A stretch of 64,000 nt of DNA from Sphingomonas bacterium (GTDB lineage: Bacteria; Pseudomonadota; Alphaproteobacteria; Sphingomonadales; Sphingomonadaceae). A program made the translations under genes and the position numbers. The stretch spans positions 1 through 64,000 of the forward strand of contig NZ_JAQGLC010000186.1 in NCBI RefSeq assembly GCF_028293085.1, given 5' to 3'. How positions within the stretch are numbered: position 1 is the stretch's first letter; every line of letters begins with the position of its first letter. The notes beneath the pieces were generated by a model, which searched no databases, was not told the origin of the DNA, and worked only from the letters and a program-made list of their open reading frames with translations. This document shows, piece after piece, positions 8,087-17,387 of this stretch.

Positions 8087-9682
8087 TTATTTGGCGGTCG
8101 GGGCAGGGGCGGTTGCCGGATAGGCGATGCCGAGCTGCTCCAGATAGCTGCCATATTTGGTCGGGTCGTAGTAGAATTTCTCCATCTGCGGCCGCATCTG
8201 CGCCATCAGCTGCTCGTTGAGATGGATCGCCGGCTTGTCCTCGGCGGTCAGCACGGGATCGTATTTCTGGTCCTTGTGCTGGACATTGTCGAAATAATCC
8301 TTGGCCTTGGCGATCAGCGCCGGCGTCGTCATCATGTCGAGCACCGTCATCGCCACTGCCTTGGCGCCCGCCACCGCGCCCTTGTGGGCGATCGGCGTCG
8401 CCATCGCGATCGCCGCCGTCACATTATGCCCGATCGTGCTCGGCACGTTGGAGGGGAAGCGGATCGTGATGGTCGGCACCGCCCACATGATGTCGCCGAT
8501 ATCGTCCGAACCGCCGCCGTTCGATTTGCCCCGCGTCTCGGGGGTCGAGATCGGCTCGACGGTGGTGCCGAGCGGCTCGATCTTCAGGCCGTTGGCCACC
8601 TGGATCGCCTTGGCGAAGGCCTGGTCGTCGGCGCTCCATTGCGGCATGCCGACCGCCTTGATGTTGAGCTGCGCCGCCTCGGCCAGCGGCTTGTTGCCGA
8701 AATTGGGCGCGGCATAGCCGAGCAGCTTGCGTGTCACCGTGGTGCCCGTCGCCATCGCCGCCGCTTCCGAGATGGTGTTGCCCGTCTCGTAGAGCTTGCG
8801 GATCGAATCGAAGGTCTGCTCGCGGAAATAATACCAGACCGCGGCCTCGCCCGGCACGACGTTCGGCTGCCCGCCGCCATTGGTGATGACATAATGCGAA
8901 CGCTGGGTCAGCGGCAGATGCTCGCGCCGCATGTTCCACGCCATGTCCATCACCTCGACCCCGTCGAGCGCGCTGCGCCCGGCCCAGGGCGCGCCGGCGG
9001 CGTGCGAGGTCTTGCCGTGGAAGCTGTATTCGACCGAAACCATGCCGTTATTGCCCATCTCGCCATAGCCGGTGCCGAAACCGTTGCCGACATGGGTGAA
9101 GATCGAGGCGTCGACATCCTTGAACAGGCCGTCGCGGACGTAAAAGGCCTTGGTCGCGAGCAGCTCCTCGGCGACGCCCGGCCAGATCATCAGCCGGCCC
9201 TTGATCCCGTTCTTCTGCATCACGTCCTTGGCGGCGATCGCCGCGGCGACGATCAGCGGCATGCCCGAATTATGCCCCTCGCCATGCCCCGGCGCGCCCG
9301 CGACCATCGGCTTGAGCGTCGGCGATCCCGGATATTGCGACAGGCCGAGCAGGCAATCGATATCGCTGCCCAGCGCGATCAGCGGGCCGCCATCGCCCCA
9401 GGTGGCCGTCCAGGCCGTCGGGATGCCGGCCACGCCGCGGGTGACCTTGAAGCCGTTCTTTTCGAGGATCCCGGTCACATAGGCCGAGGTCTTGTATTCC
9501 TGGAACCCGGGCTCGGCGTAGCTGAAGATGGAATCGACCATCTCCTGCACCAGCTTGGCATGGGCATCGACATTGGCGGCGGCCTCCTTCTTCAGCGCCG
9601 GCTTGGCCTGGGCGTTGGCGGCGGCGGGGGCATAGAGCGCGGTGCACAACAAAGCGGCGGTCAGTGCAGTCATGGTCTTCAT
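8087..9682 (-). CDS. M20 family amidohydrolase (AbgB-like), exported
   Basis: Protein of 531 residues with the signal peptide MKTMTALTAALLCTALYAPAAANA. The M20D metallopeptidase features are present: a metal-ligand segment GHGEGHNSGMP, VAEELLATKAFYVRDGLF, and the lid domain FHGKTSHAAGAPWAGRSALDGVEVMD. It resembles AbgB, the p-aminobenzoyl-glutamate hydrolase subunit, and related amidohydrolases, although those are cytoplasmic. A periplasmic amidase acting on peptide conjugates imported by the neighbouring receptor is the best guess. TCAGGAGA precedes the start. It is probably cotranscribed with the receptor 36 bases upstream and the metalloprotease downstream. Confidence 0.88.
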   Translation of the reverse strand: MKTMTALTAALLCTALYAPAAANAQAKPALKKEAAANVDAHAKLVQEMVDSIFSYAEPGFQEYKTSAYVTGILEKNGFKVTRGVAGIPTAWTATWGDGGPLIALGSDIDCLLGLSQYPGSPTLKPMVAGAPGHGEGHNSGMPLIVAAAIAAKDVMQKNGIKGRLMIWPGVAEELLATKAFYVRDGLFKDVDASIFTHVGNGFGTGYGEMGNNGMVSVEYSFHGKTSHAAGAPWAGRSALDGVEVMDMAWNMRREHLPLTQRSHYVITNGGGQPNVVPGEAAVWYYFREQTFDSIRKLYETGNTISEAAAMATGTTVTRKLLGYAAPNFGNKPLAEAAQLNIKAVGMPQWSADDQAFAKAIQVANGLKIEPLGTTVEPISTPETRGKSNGGGSDDIGDIMWAVPTITIRFPSNVPSTIGHNVTAAIAMATPIAHKGAVAGAKAVAMTVLDMMTTPALIAKAKDYFDNVQHKDQKYDPVLTAEDKPAIHLNEQLMAQMRPQMEKFYYDPTKYGSYLEQLGIAYPATAPAPTAK

Positions 9683-9718
9683 CGAGAAAGTCTCCTGAGA
9701 TTTTATGGTCTTGGGGGA

Positions 9719-12700
9719 TCAGAACGCGAACCGGACGCCCATGCGGAAAACACGGCCGAGGACGTCGTAGAGATTGCGATTGGTCTGCGGATAAGCCGGG
9801 GTGTTGTTGCCGGTGGGTCCGTTGCCCACCAGCACCGGATCGGTATCGAGCAGGTTCCTGATCGACAGGAATGCCTCGGTGCTGGCGCCGGCGATCTCGA
9901 ATTTATGGTTCACCTGGAGATCGAGATAGAAGGCGCCGGCGATGTCGTTGCGGTTGACCGTCCGGTTAGCCACGGTCGAGGCCGGGCAGTTGGTGTCGCA
10001 GACGACATAGCTGTTGTCGTAGACGCCGCCGCTGACCCCGCGGCCGACCAGCTGGAAGCCCCAGGGCCCGACATCATACCCGGCCGACAGGCGATAATTC
10101 CAGTCGGGCAGGCTGCCCGAATTCTGGCCCGCCGCCTCGGTCGGCACGTCGACGCCGTTATTGGTGTAGAGGCTGATATTCTTGGTCGCCAGCGCGCGCA
10201 GCGTCAGGCTGCCGGCCCCGATCGGGTGGCGATAGCTCGCCTCGAAATCGATCCCCTTGGCTTCGATGCTGACGAAGTTGGTCGGCTTCAGCTCGATGCT
10301 GGTGATGAGCAGGCCCGCCGTGGTCACCCCCCGGCCGCCAGTGGTCGAGATGGCGGCGCAGGCCGCGGCGTTGGACTGCTCATAGCATTGGGTAACCAGG
10401 GTCTGGGCGGTGAGGTTGTTGATCGCGCCGCTCAGCTTGATCTGGAAATAATCGACCGAGAAGGCGAGGCCGGGCACGAAGCTGGGGGTGAAGACCACGC
10501 CCGCGCCATAGGTCTTGGCGACTTCGGGGTTGAGCGCGGGGTTGCCGACGGTCGATTCGTTGAACTGGTCGGCGCGCTGGCCGCCACCGGCCAGTGGCAC
10601 ATTGACGGTGTTGGTGCGGCCGGTGCCCGGTGCGAACAGCTCGCCCAGATTGGGCGCGCGGATGTCGCGGGAGATCGTGCCGCGCAGCTTGAAATCGTCA
10701 ATCACCTGCCAGGTCAGCCCGGCCTTCCAGGTGCTGACGCTGCCCGATGTCGAATAGTCGGTCAGGCGGAACGCGCCGTTGAAATCCATGCCCTTGAAGA
10801 TCGGGACGATGGTTTCGAGATAGGCTTCCTTGACGTTGTATTTGCCGAAAGTGGGCAGGTAGTTGCCATAGATCCAGGTGCCGGTGGTGACGCCGTTCGC
10901 CACCTGCGGCTGGAACAGCGGATCGACATTGCCGCTCACCGATTCCTTGCGCCACTCGCCGCCGAACGCGAGCGAAACCGGGCCCGCCCAGACCTCGAAC
11001 AGATTGTTGGTCGAGAAGTTGAACGCCGCGACGTCCTGCTTCAGCGTCTGGGTGCGCAACGGCTGAAGGCCGTCATACAACACGTACTTCAGCGCTTCCG
11101 GCGAGATGCCGCCCACGCCGATGCGGTTGATCGGCACGCAGCCATTATTGACGTTGGCGAGCGTCAGGCGCGAGCGGCAGACGATGGTGCCGGCGGCGAT
11201 GCCCGATGCGTTGCCCGCCGGCGCGACAACCGCGTCGGTGGCCAGCGCCATGCGGCTGATGTTCCACGCATTGGTCAGCAGCTCGTTGCTCTTGGTGATG
11301 CCCTTTTGATAATAGGCGTCCCACTTCCATTCGCGGTCGAACAGGCCGAAGCCGCCGCTGGCGCCCACGACATAGCGGAACACCTCGCGCGTATTGTCGC
11401 TGCCCTGGGGCGGGATGCCGGCGTTGCTGGTGCCGAGCGCGACGGTCGAGACCTTGGTCGTGTTGGCGGGATTGGCGTTATAGGCATTGACCGCGGCGAC
11501 GAAGCTCGCCGGCAGATAGGCATTGATCAGCCCGCCGTTGGTCGCGCTCGGCGCGACCTGGATGGTCACCCCGGTGGTTGGCGTCTGCTGGTAATAGCTC
11601 TGGCCCTGGTAGCGGCTATACGCCGCCTGCGCGTAGATCTCGATCGCGGGCGAGAATTCATAGCTGACCCGGCCGAACGCGCTTTTGCGATCCTCGGACG
11701 GCTGCAAGGTCGCGCTGCTGACATGGCCCTCGCGGCCGATCAGATAATCGCCGCCGACCATCCACTGGCCGTTGCTCGGGCCGAACACGAAATTGTTGGT
11801 CGTGGCCTTGCCGGTCGCCGGATCGATCTGGCCGAAATAGACGCCCTTGAACGGCCCGGTGCTGATCAGGCCGCCCGGCGTGAACTGGCCCGTGCCGATC
11901 CCGCCCTGGATCAGGCGCGACGGGTAGCAGATCGTGGCCGCGCTCGCGTCGGTGCAATTGGCGGCGACATAGGCCGGGTTGTCGATCTGGAAGAAACCGC
12001 TGTCGTTCCAGTCACGGTCGATCGACTGGATGCCCTTTTGTTTGAAATATTCGCCGCTGAGCAGGATATGGCCGTTGCCGCCCGCGAAGGGCGCGCCCCC
12101 GGTCAGGGTGAATTTGTGGTTCGATCCATCGCCATAAGTGGTGACGCCGAATTCATAACTGCCTTTGATGCCGCTATATTTCTTGTCGAGGATGAAGTTG
12201 ATCACGCCCGACACGGCATCCGAGCCGTATGCGGAGGAGGCGCCGCCGGTCACCACTTCGACCCGCTCGATCAGCGCCTGGGGGAAGGTGTTGACGTCGA
12301 CGACGCCGCTGGTCGCCGCCGCGACCGAGCGCTGGCCGTCGAACAGGACGAGCGTGCGCTGCGATCCGAGCGAGCGGAGATTGACCGAGGCGACGCCGGC
12401 CAGGCCGTTGCTGAGCGACCCGTTCGAGTTCGCTGCGGTCGAGCTGCCGCGCACCGAGGGCAGGGTGTTGACGAAATCGGCGACGTTGGCCGGCGCTTCC
12501 GCCTGCAGCTCCTTGCCGCTGATCACGCTGACCGGGGTCGGCGCGGCATAGCCGTCGCGCACGATGCGCGATCCGGTGACGGTGATCTCTTCCTGCGGCG
12601 CTTCGGCGTCGGCCGAGGCCTGCACGGTCGGGTCGAGCATCGCCACTTCCGGCGCGACCGGCTTGTCCTCGACGCTGGCGATCTGGACCGGCGCGACCTG

Positions 12701-12820
12701 CGGGGCGGCCATGGCCGGCTGCGCGGCCAGGGCCAGGGCCAGAATGCCTGCAGTCGAAAGGCTATAGCGCCGGATCGATCGGTGATCGGAATTCGTGCTT
12801 ACGCTGAATGGAATTGTCAT
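9719..12820 (-). CDS. TonB-dependent outer membrane receptor
   Basis: Outer membrane receptor of 1033 residues. It has a long N-terminus, a hydrophobic export segment (LSTAGILALALAAQPAMA), a TonB-box-like EEITVTGSRIV and a plug domain (SGKELQAEAPANVADFVNTLPSVRG, RTLVLFDGQRSV, VEVVTGGASSAYGSDAVSGVINFIL). A 22-strand barrel follows and ends in a terminal Phe (RMGVRFAF), as required for Bam-mediated assembly. It belongs to the large receptors common in sphingomonads and Caulobacter that import oligosaccharides, peptides or siderophores. The downstream amidohydrolase and protease suggest a peptide or amide ligand. An Lrp-type gene lies upstream on the same strand. Confidence 0.93.
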   Translation of the reverse strand: MTIPFSVSTNSDHRSIRRYSLSTAGILALALAAQPAMAAPQVAPVQIASVEDKPVAPEVAMLDPTVQASADAEAPQEEITVTGSRIVRDGYAAPTPVSVISGKELQAEAPANVADFVNTLPSVRGSSTAANSNGSLSNGLAGVASVNLRSLGSQRTLVLFDGQRSVAAATSGVVDVNTFPQALIERVEVVTGGASSAYGSDAVSGVINFILDKKYSGIKGSYEFGVTTYGDGSNHKFTLTGGAPFAGGNGHILLSGEYFKQKGIQSIDRDWNDSGFFQIDNPAYVAANCTDASAATICYPSRLIQGGIGTGQFTPGGLISTGPFKGVYFGQIDPATGKATTNNFVFGPSNGQWMVGGDYLIGREGHVSSATLQPSEDRKSAFGRVSYEFSPAIEIYAQAAYSRYQGQSYYQQTPTTGVTIQVAPSATNGGLINAYLPASFVAAVNAYNANPANTTKVSTVALGTSNAGIPPQGSDNTREVFRYVVGASGGFGLFDREWKWDAYYQKGITKSNELLTNAWNISRMALATDAVVAPAGNASGIAAGTIVCRSRLTLANVNNGCVPINRIGVGGISPEALKYVLYDGLQPLRTQTLKQDVAAFNFSTNNLFEVWAGPVSLAFGGEWRKESVSGNVDPLFQPQVANGVTTGTWIYGNYLPTFGKYNVKEAYLETIVPIFKGMDFNGAFRLTDYSTSGSVSTWKAGLTWQVIDDFKLRGTISRDIRAPNLGELFAPGTGRTNTVNVPLAGGGQRADQFNESTVGNPALNPEVAKTYGAGVVFTPSFVPGLAFSVDYFQIKLSGAINNLTAQTLVTQCYEQSNAAACAAISTTGGRGVTTAGLLITSIELKPTNFVSIEAKGIDFEASYRHPIGAGSLTLRALATKNISLYTNNGVDVPTEAAGQNSGSLPDWNYRLSAGYDVGPWGFQLVGRGVSGGVYDNSYVVCDTNCPASTVANRTVNRNDIAGAFYLDLQVNHKFEIAGASTEAFLSIRNLLDTDPVLVGNGPTGNNTPAYPQTNRNLYDVLGRVFRMGVRFAF

Positions 12821-13200
12821 GGTCGCCCCCGGATTATTGTAACCAGCCTGGGCAACCTCTCCTTGTGGTCTCGCGACTATTTTCTTGTTTTTACTTGAAT
12901 TTTCGCAATCTTTTCAGTGTACACGGCACCTGCAACGCTGACATGGCGCGTCAGCGCTCGCTTCTATTCGGTAATTATTATTCTCCCGGCGAGCGGCTCT
13001 ATGTCGAACTGCTCTGATGCAAGATTAGCAGAGTTTTCTTGGGAGATGTCGCTATTTTCACGCGCATAATTACAGCGATTGTCCTGATTCCTGCGCAAAC
13101 CCGACTGGCAGCGCAGCTTCTTAACGGAGACCCTGGCCACAAAGCACGATTATTGCCCCGATTGCGCCGATTCGGAACGAATCAGTGCGCTCGCCCTCGA
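12821..13200. other. Intergenic promoter region of the TonB receptor
   Basis: About 380 bases between the Lrp-type gene and the receptor, both on the minus strand. The stretch is noticeably AT-richer than the coding DNA, with runs such as TATTTTCTTGTTTTTACTTG near 12880-12900, and probably holds the receptor promoter and Lrp-type sites. No ORF here looks real. Confidence 0.5.
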
Positions 13201-13695
13201 TCAGCCCGGTCCGACGAGCAAAACCGGCGGCACCGCACGGTGTGCAACCTCACGCATCACGAAACTGCTGCGGATCTTGGCGACGTGCGGCAGCATGGAG
13301 AGCTCGCTCCGGTAGACCCGGTCATAGTCCTCAAACGACTTCACATGGATGATCATCAGGAAGTCGACATTGCCCGACACGAAGCTGCAATAGGACATGG
13401 AAGGGCATTTCACGACCGCGGTCTCGAATTCCATCAGGATGTTTTCCGCCTGCGACCGCAACTCGATCATGACGATCACGACGATGCCGAAGCCCAGCCG
13501 CGCCATGTCCAGATCGGCGGCATAGCCGCGCACCGCGCCCTGCTCCTCCAGGATCTTGCGCCGCCGCGCGACCGCCGTGCTCGACAGGTTCACGCGTTCG
13601 CTCAAGGCGACGTCCGAGGCACGGCCGTCGATCGCCAGCTCCCGAAGAATGCGATAATCGGTCGCGTCGATCGCGGCCAGGCCAGAATCGTTCAA
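13201..13695 (-). CDS. Lrp/AsnC family transcriptional regulator
   Basis: Regulator of 164 residues. The N-terminal helix-turn-helix reads IDATDYRILRELAIDGRASDVALSERVNLSSTAVARRRKILEEQGAVRGYAADLD, and the C-terminal RAM effector domain has VDFLMIIHVKSFEDYDRVYRSEL. Such proteins sense amino acids and control uptake or catabolism. The best start is TTG at 13695, with AAGGGGA seven bases upstream; no ATG lies in frame nearby. Its position upstream of the receptor-amidohydrolase-protease set suggests that it controls that locus in response to an amino acid. Confidence 0.9.
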   Translation of the reverse strand: MNDSGLAAIDATDYRILRELAIDGRASDVALSERVNLSSTAVARRRKILEEQGAVRGYAADLDMARLGFGIVVIVMIELRSQAENILMEFETAVVKCPSMSYCSFVSGNVDFLMIIHVKSFEDYDRVYRSELSMLPHVAKIRSSFVMREVAHRAVPPVLLVGPG

Positions 13696-14156
13696 TGAAT
13701 GTCCCCTTTGCGCACTGATTAATCAAATTTCGGGGATATCTTGTACAAAAACCGTGGCGGGAAACAATCTGATTGGTGATTGTCCCAAGGCCCTTTTCGG
13801 CCATCCCGTTCGCCGCCGGACGCCAACACACCGTCCCGTCAGGAAAAAATCCGCATCGGGTCCGTAACCGCTGCGGATACCGCCCCGCGGCGTCGTCTTG
13901 AAGGCAAGGGAGAGAGTTTGCCAATGCTATTGGCCGGTGGATTTCGGGGCTTTCCTGGCCCCAATCAGAAAGCTGGACGGCAGATCGAGCTAGGGGTTCA
14001 CTTCGGTGGGCTCGATCTGCTGACCGTGCGCTGGCGGGACAAAGGGGGTTCCGCGCCGCATCCCGCATTCGCCGCTCTCTCCCGATCGTTCGTGCCGGCC
14101 GGTCTCGCGTCGTGTCGCGGCCGACCGTCGTCATTCGGGGGAATCTAGACGCCGTC
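13696..14156. other. Intergenic region with a strong hairpin
   Basis: About 460 bases between the divergent Lrp-type gene and the glycosyltransferase. The first 100 bases, with TTAATCAAATTTCGGGG, are AT-richer and suit the lrp promoter. The short ORF at 13780-14148 has no recognisable features. The main structure is the inverted repeat at 13980-14020, listed separately. Confidence 0.45.
13980..14020 (+). repeat. 11-base-pair hairpin with inner UUCG stem
   Basis: GCAGATCGAGC and GCTCGATCTGC are perfect 11-base inverted arms separated by 19 bases. The loop itself contains CACTTCGGTG, a three-pair stem closed by a TTCG tetraloop. No T-run follows, so it is not a standard terminator. It lies about 140 bases upstream of the glycosyltransferase and may be a leader RNA structure or a processing site. 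Confidence 0.5.
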
Positions 14157-15044
14157 ATGCTGTTGGAAAATGTCGCTTCCGCGTCCGGCCACGCTCCCTG
14201 GGACGGTGCCGCCGCAGAGTCGGGGGAGTCGCGCGGCTGGACCGTCCTGCTGCCTTTCTTCAATGAGCGGCGCTATCTCGCGCGGACGATCACGAGCCTT
14301 GCCGCGCAGGACAGGTCGTTCCGGCTGATCCTGATCGATAACGGATCGACCGATGGCGGCGCCGACATCGCGCGGGTGACCTGCCGCCGGCTCGGCCTTG
14401 CCTTCACGCTGTTGCGCGAAGCGCGCCCGGGCAAGGTTGCCGCGCTCGCCGCCGGCCTCGCCGGGGTGCGGACGCGCTTCGTCGCAACCTGCGACGCGGA
14501 TAGCTGGTATCCGCGCGATTATTTGTCCCAGGCGACGAACCTTCTTGCAGCCGACGGTGTCGTCGCCGCCGGCGCCTTTTTTGCCGGCGAGGGCGCGAAC
14601 GGCGAGTCGGTCCGCTGGATGCCCCAGCGGTTGCGCCTCGCCACGCTGTTCATGCCGCGCCAGTGCCACACCGGTGGCGCGGGCCAGGTGTTCCTGACGG
14701 CCAGCCTGCGCAAGGCCGGCGGTTTCGATCCGGCGCGCTGGGATCTGGTGCTCGAGGATCATGAGATCATGCACCGGATACTGAAGACCGGGTCGATCGG
14801 ATACGGGCCCGGTTTCTGGTGTGCCCCGGCGGTGCGCCGCCGCGATCGCGCCTCGATCCGCTGGACGCTGGGCGAGCGGATTCTCTACCACCTCGCGCCG
14901 GCGGCCTGGCGGGACCGGTTCTTCTACGGCTTCCTCGCGTCGCGGCTTCGCGCCCGGCGCCTGGGCAGCGCCCGCCTGCGCGAAAATCCTTATCACCATA
15001 TGGGAGTCTTGAGCGATGCCACGCCTCGTTCTGTGCGCGGATGA
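14157..15044 (+). CDS. Glycosyltransferase family 2
   Basis: Predicted GT-A fold transferase of 295 residues. It shows the family 2 features WTVLLPFFNERRYLARTITSLAAQDR, LILIDNGSTDGGADIAR and ATCDADSWYPRDYLSQA (DxD-like metal site), then EDHEIMHRIL as a catalytic ED motif. There are no clear membrane spans. The ORF track offers a GTG start 45 bases earlier; I prefer the ATG at 14157, with GGGGGA some distance upstream. It overlaps the deacetylase gene by 29 bases, so the two are co-translated. A GT2 plus ChbG/HpnK pair recalls hopanoid or lipid glycosylation, but HpnI-type membrane spans are absent. Confidence 0.88.
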   Translation: MLLENVASASGHAPWDGAAAESGESRGWTVLLPFFNERRYLARTITSLAAQDRSFRLILIDNGSTDGGADIARVTCRRLGLAFTLLREARPGKVAALAAGLAGVRTRFVATCDADSWYPRDYLSQATNLLAADGVVAAGAFFAGEGANGESVRWMPQRLRLATLFMPRQCHTGGAGQVFLTASLRKAGGFDPARWDLVLEDHEIMHRILKTGSIGYGPGFWCAPAVRRRDRASIRWTLGERILYHLAPAAWRDRFFYGFLASRLRARRLGSARLRENPYHHMGVLSDATPRSVRG

Positions 15045-15819
15045 TTTCGGGCTGTCGCCCGAGATCAGCCAGGTTATCGCCGGCCTTGCGGAGGACGGGA
15101 AGATCAATGCGATAAGCTGCATGACGGCTTGCCCCGGCTGGATCGAGGATAGCGAGCTGTTGTTGTCGCTGCCCTTGTCGATCGAGATCGGGCTTCACAT
15201 CACGCTGACGGGCGAAACCCCGCTTACCGCGATGCCGAGCTTCACCCGCGACGGACGATTGCCCGAAATCGATCGCGTCATGCGCGATGCCCGGTTCCGG
15301 CGGCTGCCGCTCGACGAGATTCAAGGCGAGATCGCCGCCCAGTTCGAAAGCTTCGCGACGATGCTGGGCCGCCCGCCGGCGTTCGTCGACGGGCATCAGC
15401 ATGTCCACGTCCTGCCCGGCATCCGCGACATCGTGATCGCGGAGACGGCCCGCAACGCGCCATTTGCCTGGCTGCGCAACTGCGCCGACTCGGTCGCCTC
15501 GATCGCGGCGCGACCGTTCCGGGCAAAGGCCATCGGCAATGCCTATCATTCGCTCGGCCTGAAGCGGGCGGCGGCGCGGGCTGGCCTGAGCTGCAATGAC
15601 AGCTTCGGCGGGCACTATGATTTCGACAGCGATTACAAAGAGATATTCCCGAGTTTCCTGAAGCGGCCGGGCTCCGCGCACCTCGTCATGTGCCATCCCG
15701 GCGCAGGCGAAATGCCGGGGGATCGGATCGCAGCGGGACGCATGCGTGAAGCTGCGGCATTGCAAGCGATATCGATGCACGACATGGCTGCAAGCCATGG
15801 ACTGGATTTCTGGTACTGA
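15016..15819 (+). CDS. ChbG/HpnK family carbohydrate deacetylase
   Basis: Protein of 267 residues of the YdjC/ChbG/HpnK family. The metal site is seen as LVLCADDFGLSPEIS (Asp-Asp near the N-terminus) and FVDGHQHVHVLPGIR (the His pair), with LVMCHPGA late in the protein. Family members remove acetyl groups from N-acetylated sugars such as chito-oligosaccharides or the hopanoid head group. It overlaps the glycosyltransferase by 29 bases. Together they could add an N-acetylhexosamine to an acceptor and deacetylate it. HpnK function is possible but not proven, because no other hopanoid gene is near. Confidence 0.85.
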   Translation: MPRLVLCADDFGLSPEISQVIAGLAEDGKINAISCMTACPGWIEDSELLLSLPLSIEIGLHITLTGETPLTAMPSFTRDGRLPEIDRVMRDARFRRLPLDEIQGEIAAQFESFATMLGRPPAFVDGHQHVHVLPGIRDIVIAETARNAPFAWLRNCADSVASIAARPFRAKAIGNAYHSLGLKRAAARAGLSCNDSFGGHYDFDSDYKEIFPSFLKRPGSAHLVMCHPGAGEMPGDRIAAGRMREAAALQAISMHDMAASHGLDFWY

Positions 15820-15876
15820 CCCGATTCACCATGACGCGACGGGCGGGGCGCGGGCGGGGCGAGGTCGCCTGCCGCG

Positions 15877-16425
15877 ATGAGCGAAGGCGGGCTCAAGGCG
15901 GTCTTCCTCGCGGAGCGCGCGATGTTGCTGCGGCTGATCGTCGCGAGGCTCGGCAATCAGGCCGAAGCGGAGGACGCGTTGCACGACATGTGGCTGAAGC
16001 TCGACTCGCTCGCGCCGCGGCCGGTCGCGCAGCCTGCCGCCTATCTCTACCGCATGGCGGCCAACCTTGCCGCGGATCGGCGGATCGCGGCGATGCGCGG
16101 CCATGCGCGCGACAGCGCCTGGCTCGATGTCCAGCCCGATGCGGACGAGATTCCGGACGCGGAGCGCGCGATGCTGGCGCGCGAGCGCTGGGTACGGATC
16201 GAGGCCGCCATGGCGGCGATGCCCGAACGGATGAGCGCGGCGCTCCGCATGTTCCGGCTCGAGGAACTGCCGCACAAGCAGATCGCGGAGCGCCTCGGCA
16301 TCAGCGTCAGTGGGGTCGAGAAGCTTCTGCAGCGCGCCTATCGGCAGATTCACGACGCCGGCGATGCGGCAGGTGAGGATTCCGGAGATCCGCGACGTCT
16401 GGATGATGAAGGGAATTCATCGTGA
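15877..16425 (+). CDS. ECF RNA polymerase sigma factor, FecI-like
   Basis: Sigma factor of 182 residues. Region 2 includes LRLIVARLGNQAEAEDALHDMWLKLDSL and YLYRMAANLAADRR; region 4 includes MPERMSAALRMFRLEELPHKQIAERLGISVSGVEKLLQRAYRQI. The pattern and the following fecR and receptor genes identify the FecI group, which is activated by cell-surface signalling. The stop overlaps the GTG start of fecR by four bases, so translation is coupled. It presumably directs transcription of the receptor operon. Confidence 0.92.
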   Translation: MSEGGLKAVFLAERAMLLRLIVARLGNQAEAEDALHDMWLKLDSLAPRPVAQPAAYLYRMAANLAADRRIAAMRGHARDSAWLDVQPDADEIPDAERAMLARERWVRIEAAMAAMPERMSAALRMFRLEELPHKQIAERLGISVSGVEKLLQRAYRQIHDAGDAAGEDSGDPRRLDDEGNSS

Positions 16426-17387
16426 TCGGTGAGAGGGCTGATATCGTCGATCAAGCCATCGCCTGGCATCTGCGCCAGAGCGAGATGGCGGAGGCCGACT
16501 GGCATGCCTTCATCGCCTGGCTGGAGGCCGATTCGGCCCATGCCTACGCCTATGACCGCATCGTGCTGATGGATCATGAGCTTGGCCGGCCGCCCGAACT
16601 TGAGCGACCGCACCTGCCGATCGCCGCGAACGACCGTGAGCCGGCTCCCCGGCGCCGCCGCGGCTGGCTTTGGGCCGGGGGCAGCGCCGCTGTCGCGGCC
16701 GGCCTGGCCGTTCTCGCGATCCCGCTTGCGCCCGTCGCGACCAGCCAGACCTATGTGCTGACGACCAAAGCCGGCGAACGGCAGGATGTCGCGCTGGCCG
16801 ATGGCACCCGGATCGAGGTTAGCGGCGGAACCAGGCTGGTGCTCGATCGCGGCGATTCGCGTGTCGCGACGCTCGAATCGGGCGAGGCGACCTTCCATGT
16901 CCGGCACGATGCCGCGCATCCCTTCACATTGCGCTCGGGCGGGATCACGGTGCGCGATCTCGGCACCGTCTTCAACGTCTCGCGGACCGGCGCTCAGCTC
17001 GATGTCGCGGTGGCCGAAGGGGCGGTAATGTTCCAGCCGGGTCGCGAGGCGCTGACGCTGAAGCCCGGAAACGCGCTCTCCGCGCGCGAGGATCTCGGCA
17101 AGGTTTCCCTGTCGCGGGTCGATGTCGATTTGGTCGGGGGCTGGCGCAGCGGCCGGCTGACCTTTGCCGGCGAACCCATGTCCAGCGTCGCCGCGACGGT
17201 CCACCGGCTCTATGGTACCGATCTGGAACTCGCCCCGGGCTTGTCGGGCCGTCCCTTTACCGGCATGGTCCGGCTGTCGGGCGAGGCCGGGCGGGATGTT
17301 CCGCACCTCGCCGCGCTGGTCGGGGCAAGGTGGCAGCACGATGGCGAGCGTTGGATTCTCTCGCCGTCGGAGCCGGGGGCACGCTAG
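16422..17387 (+). CDS. FecR-like anti-sigma factor/regulator
   Basis: Inner membrane protein of 321 residues. The N-terminal cytoplasmic part has the DUF4880-like helical domain (AIAWHLRQSEMAEADWHAFIAWLEAD), then one membrane span (GWLWAGGSAAVAAGLAVLAIP) at about residues 84-107. The periplasmic FecR domain follows (TKAGERQDVALADGTRIEVSGGTRLVL). The start is GTG in a GTGA overlap with the sigma gene. It should hold the sigma factor inactive and release it when the receptor's N-terminal domain signals. The receptor gene starts 47 bases inside this gene's 3' end. Confidence 0.92.
   Translation: MIGERADIVDQAIAWHLRQSEMAEADWHAFIAWLEADSAHAYAYDRIVLMDHELGRPPELERPHLPIAANDREPAPRRRRGWLWAGGSAAVAAGLAVLAIPLAPVATSQTYVLTTKAGERQDVALADGTRIEVSGGTRLVLDRGDSRVATLESGEATFHVRHDAAHPFTLRSGGITVRDLGTVFNVSRTGAQLDVAVAEGAVMFQPGREALTLKPGNALSAREDLGKVSLSRVDVDLVGGWRSGRLTFAGEPMSSVAATVHRLYGTDLELAPGLSGRPFTGMVRLSGEAGRDVPHLAALVGARWQHDGERWILSPSEPGAR

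Noticed and set aside
5246-12898. Open reading frame of 2550 codons on the plus strand
   Set aside because: It runs opposite the metalloprotease, amidohydrolase and TonB receptor genes. Its composition (Arg/Gly/His/Asp repeats) is that of antisense frames in GC-rich DNA, and it has no domains.
13331-14263. Open reading frame of 310 codons on the minus strand
   Set aside because: Shares its end with the Lrp-type gene in another frame and runs over the intergenic region; no features.
15016-15819. Firm assignment as HpnK of hopanoid synthesis
   Set aside because: The family fits, but no other hopanoid gene is near and the paired glycosyltransferase lacks the membrane spans of HpnI.
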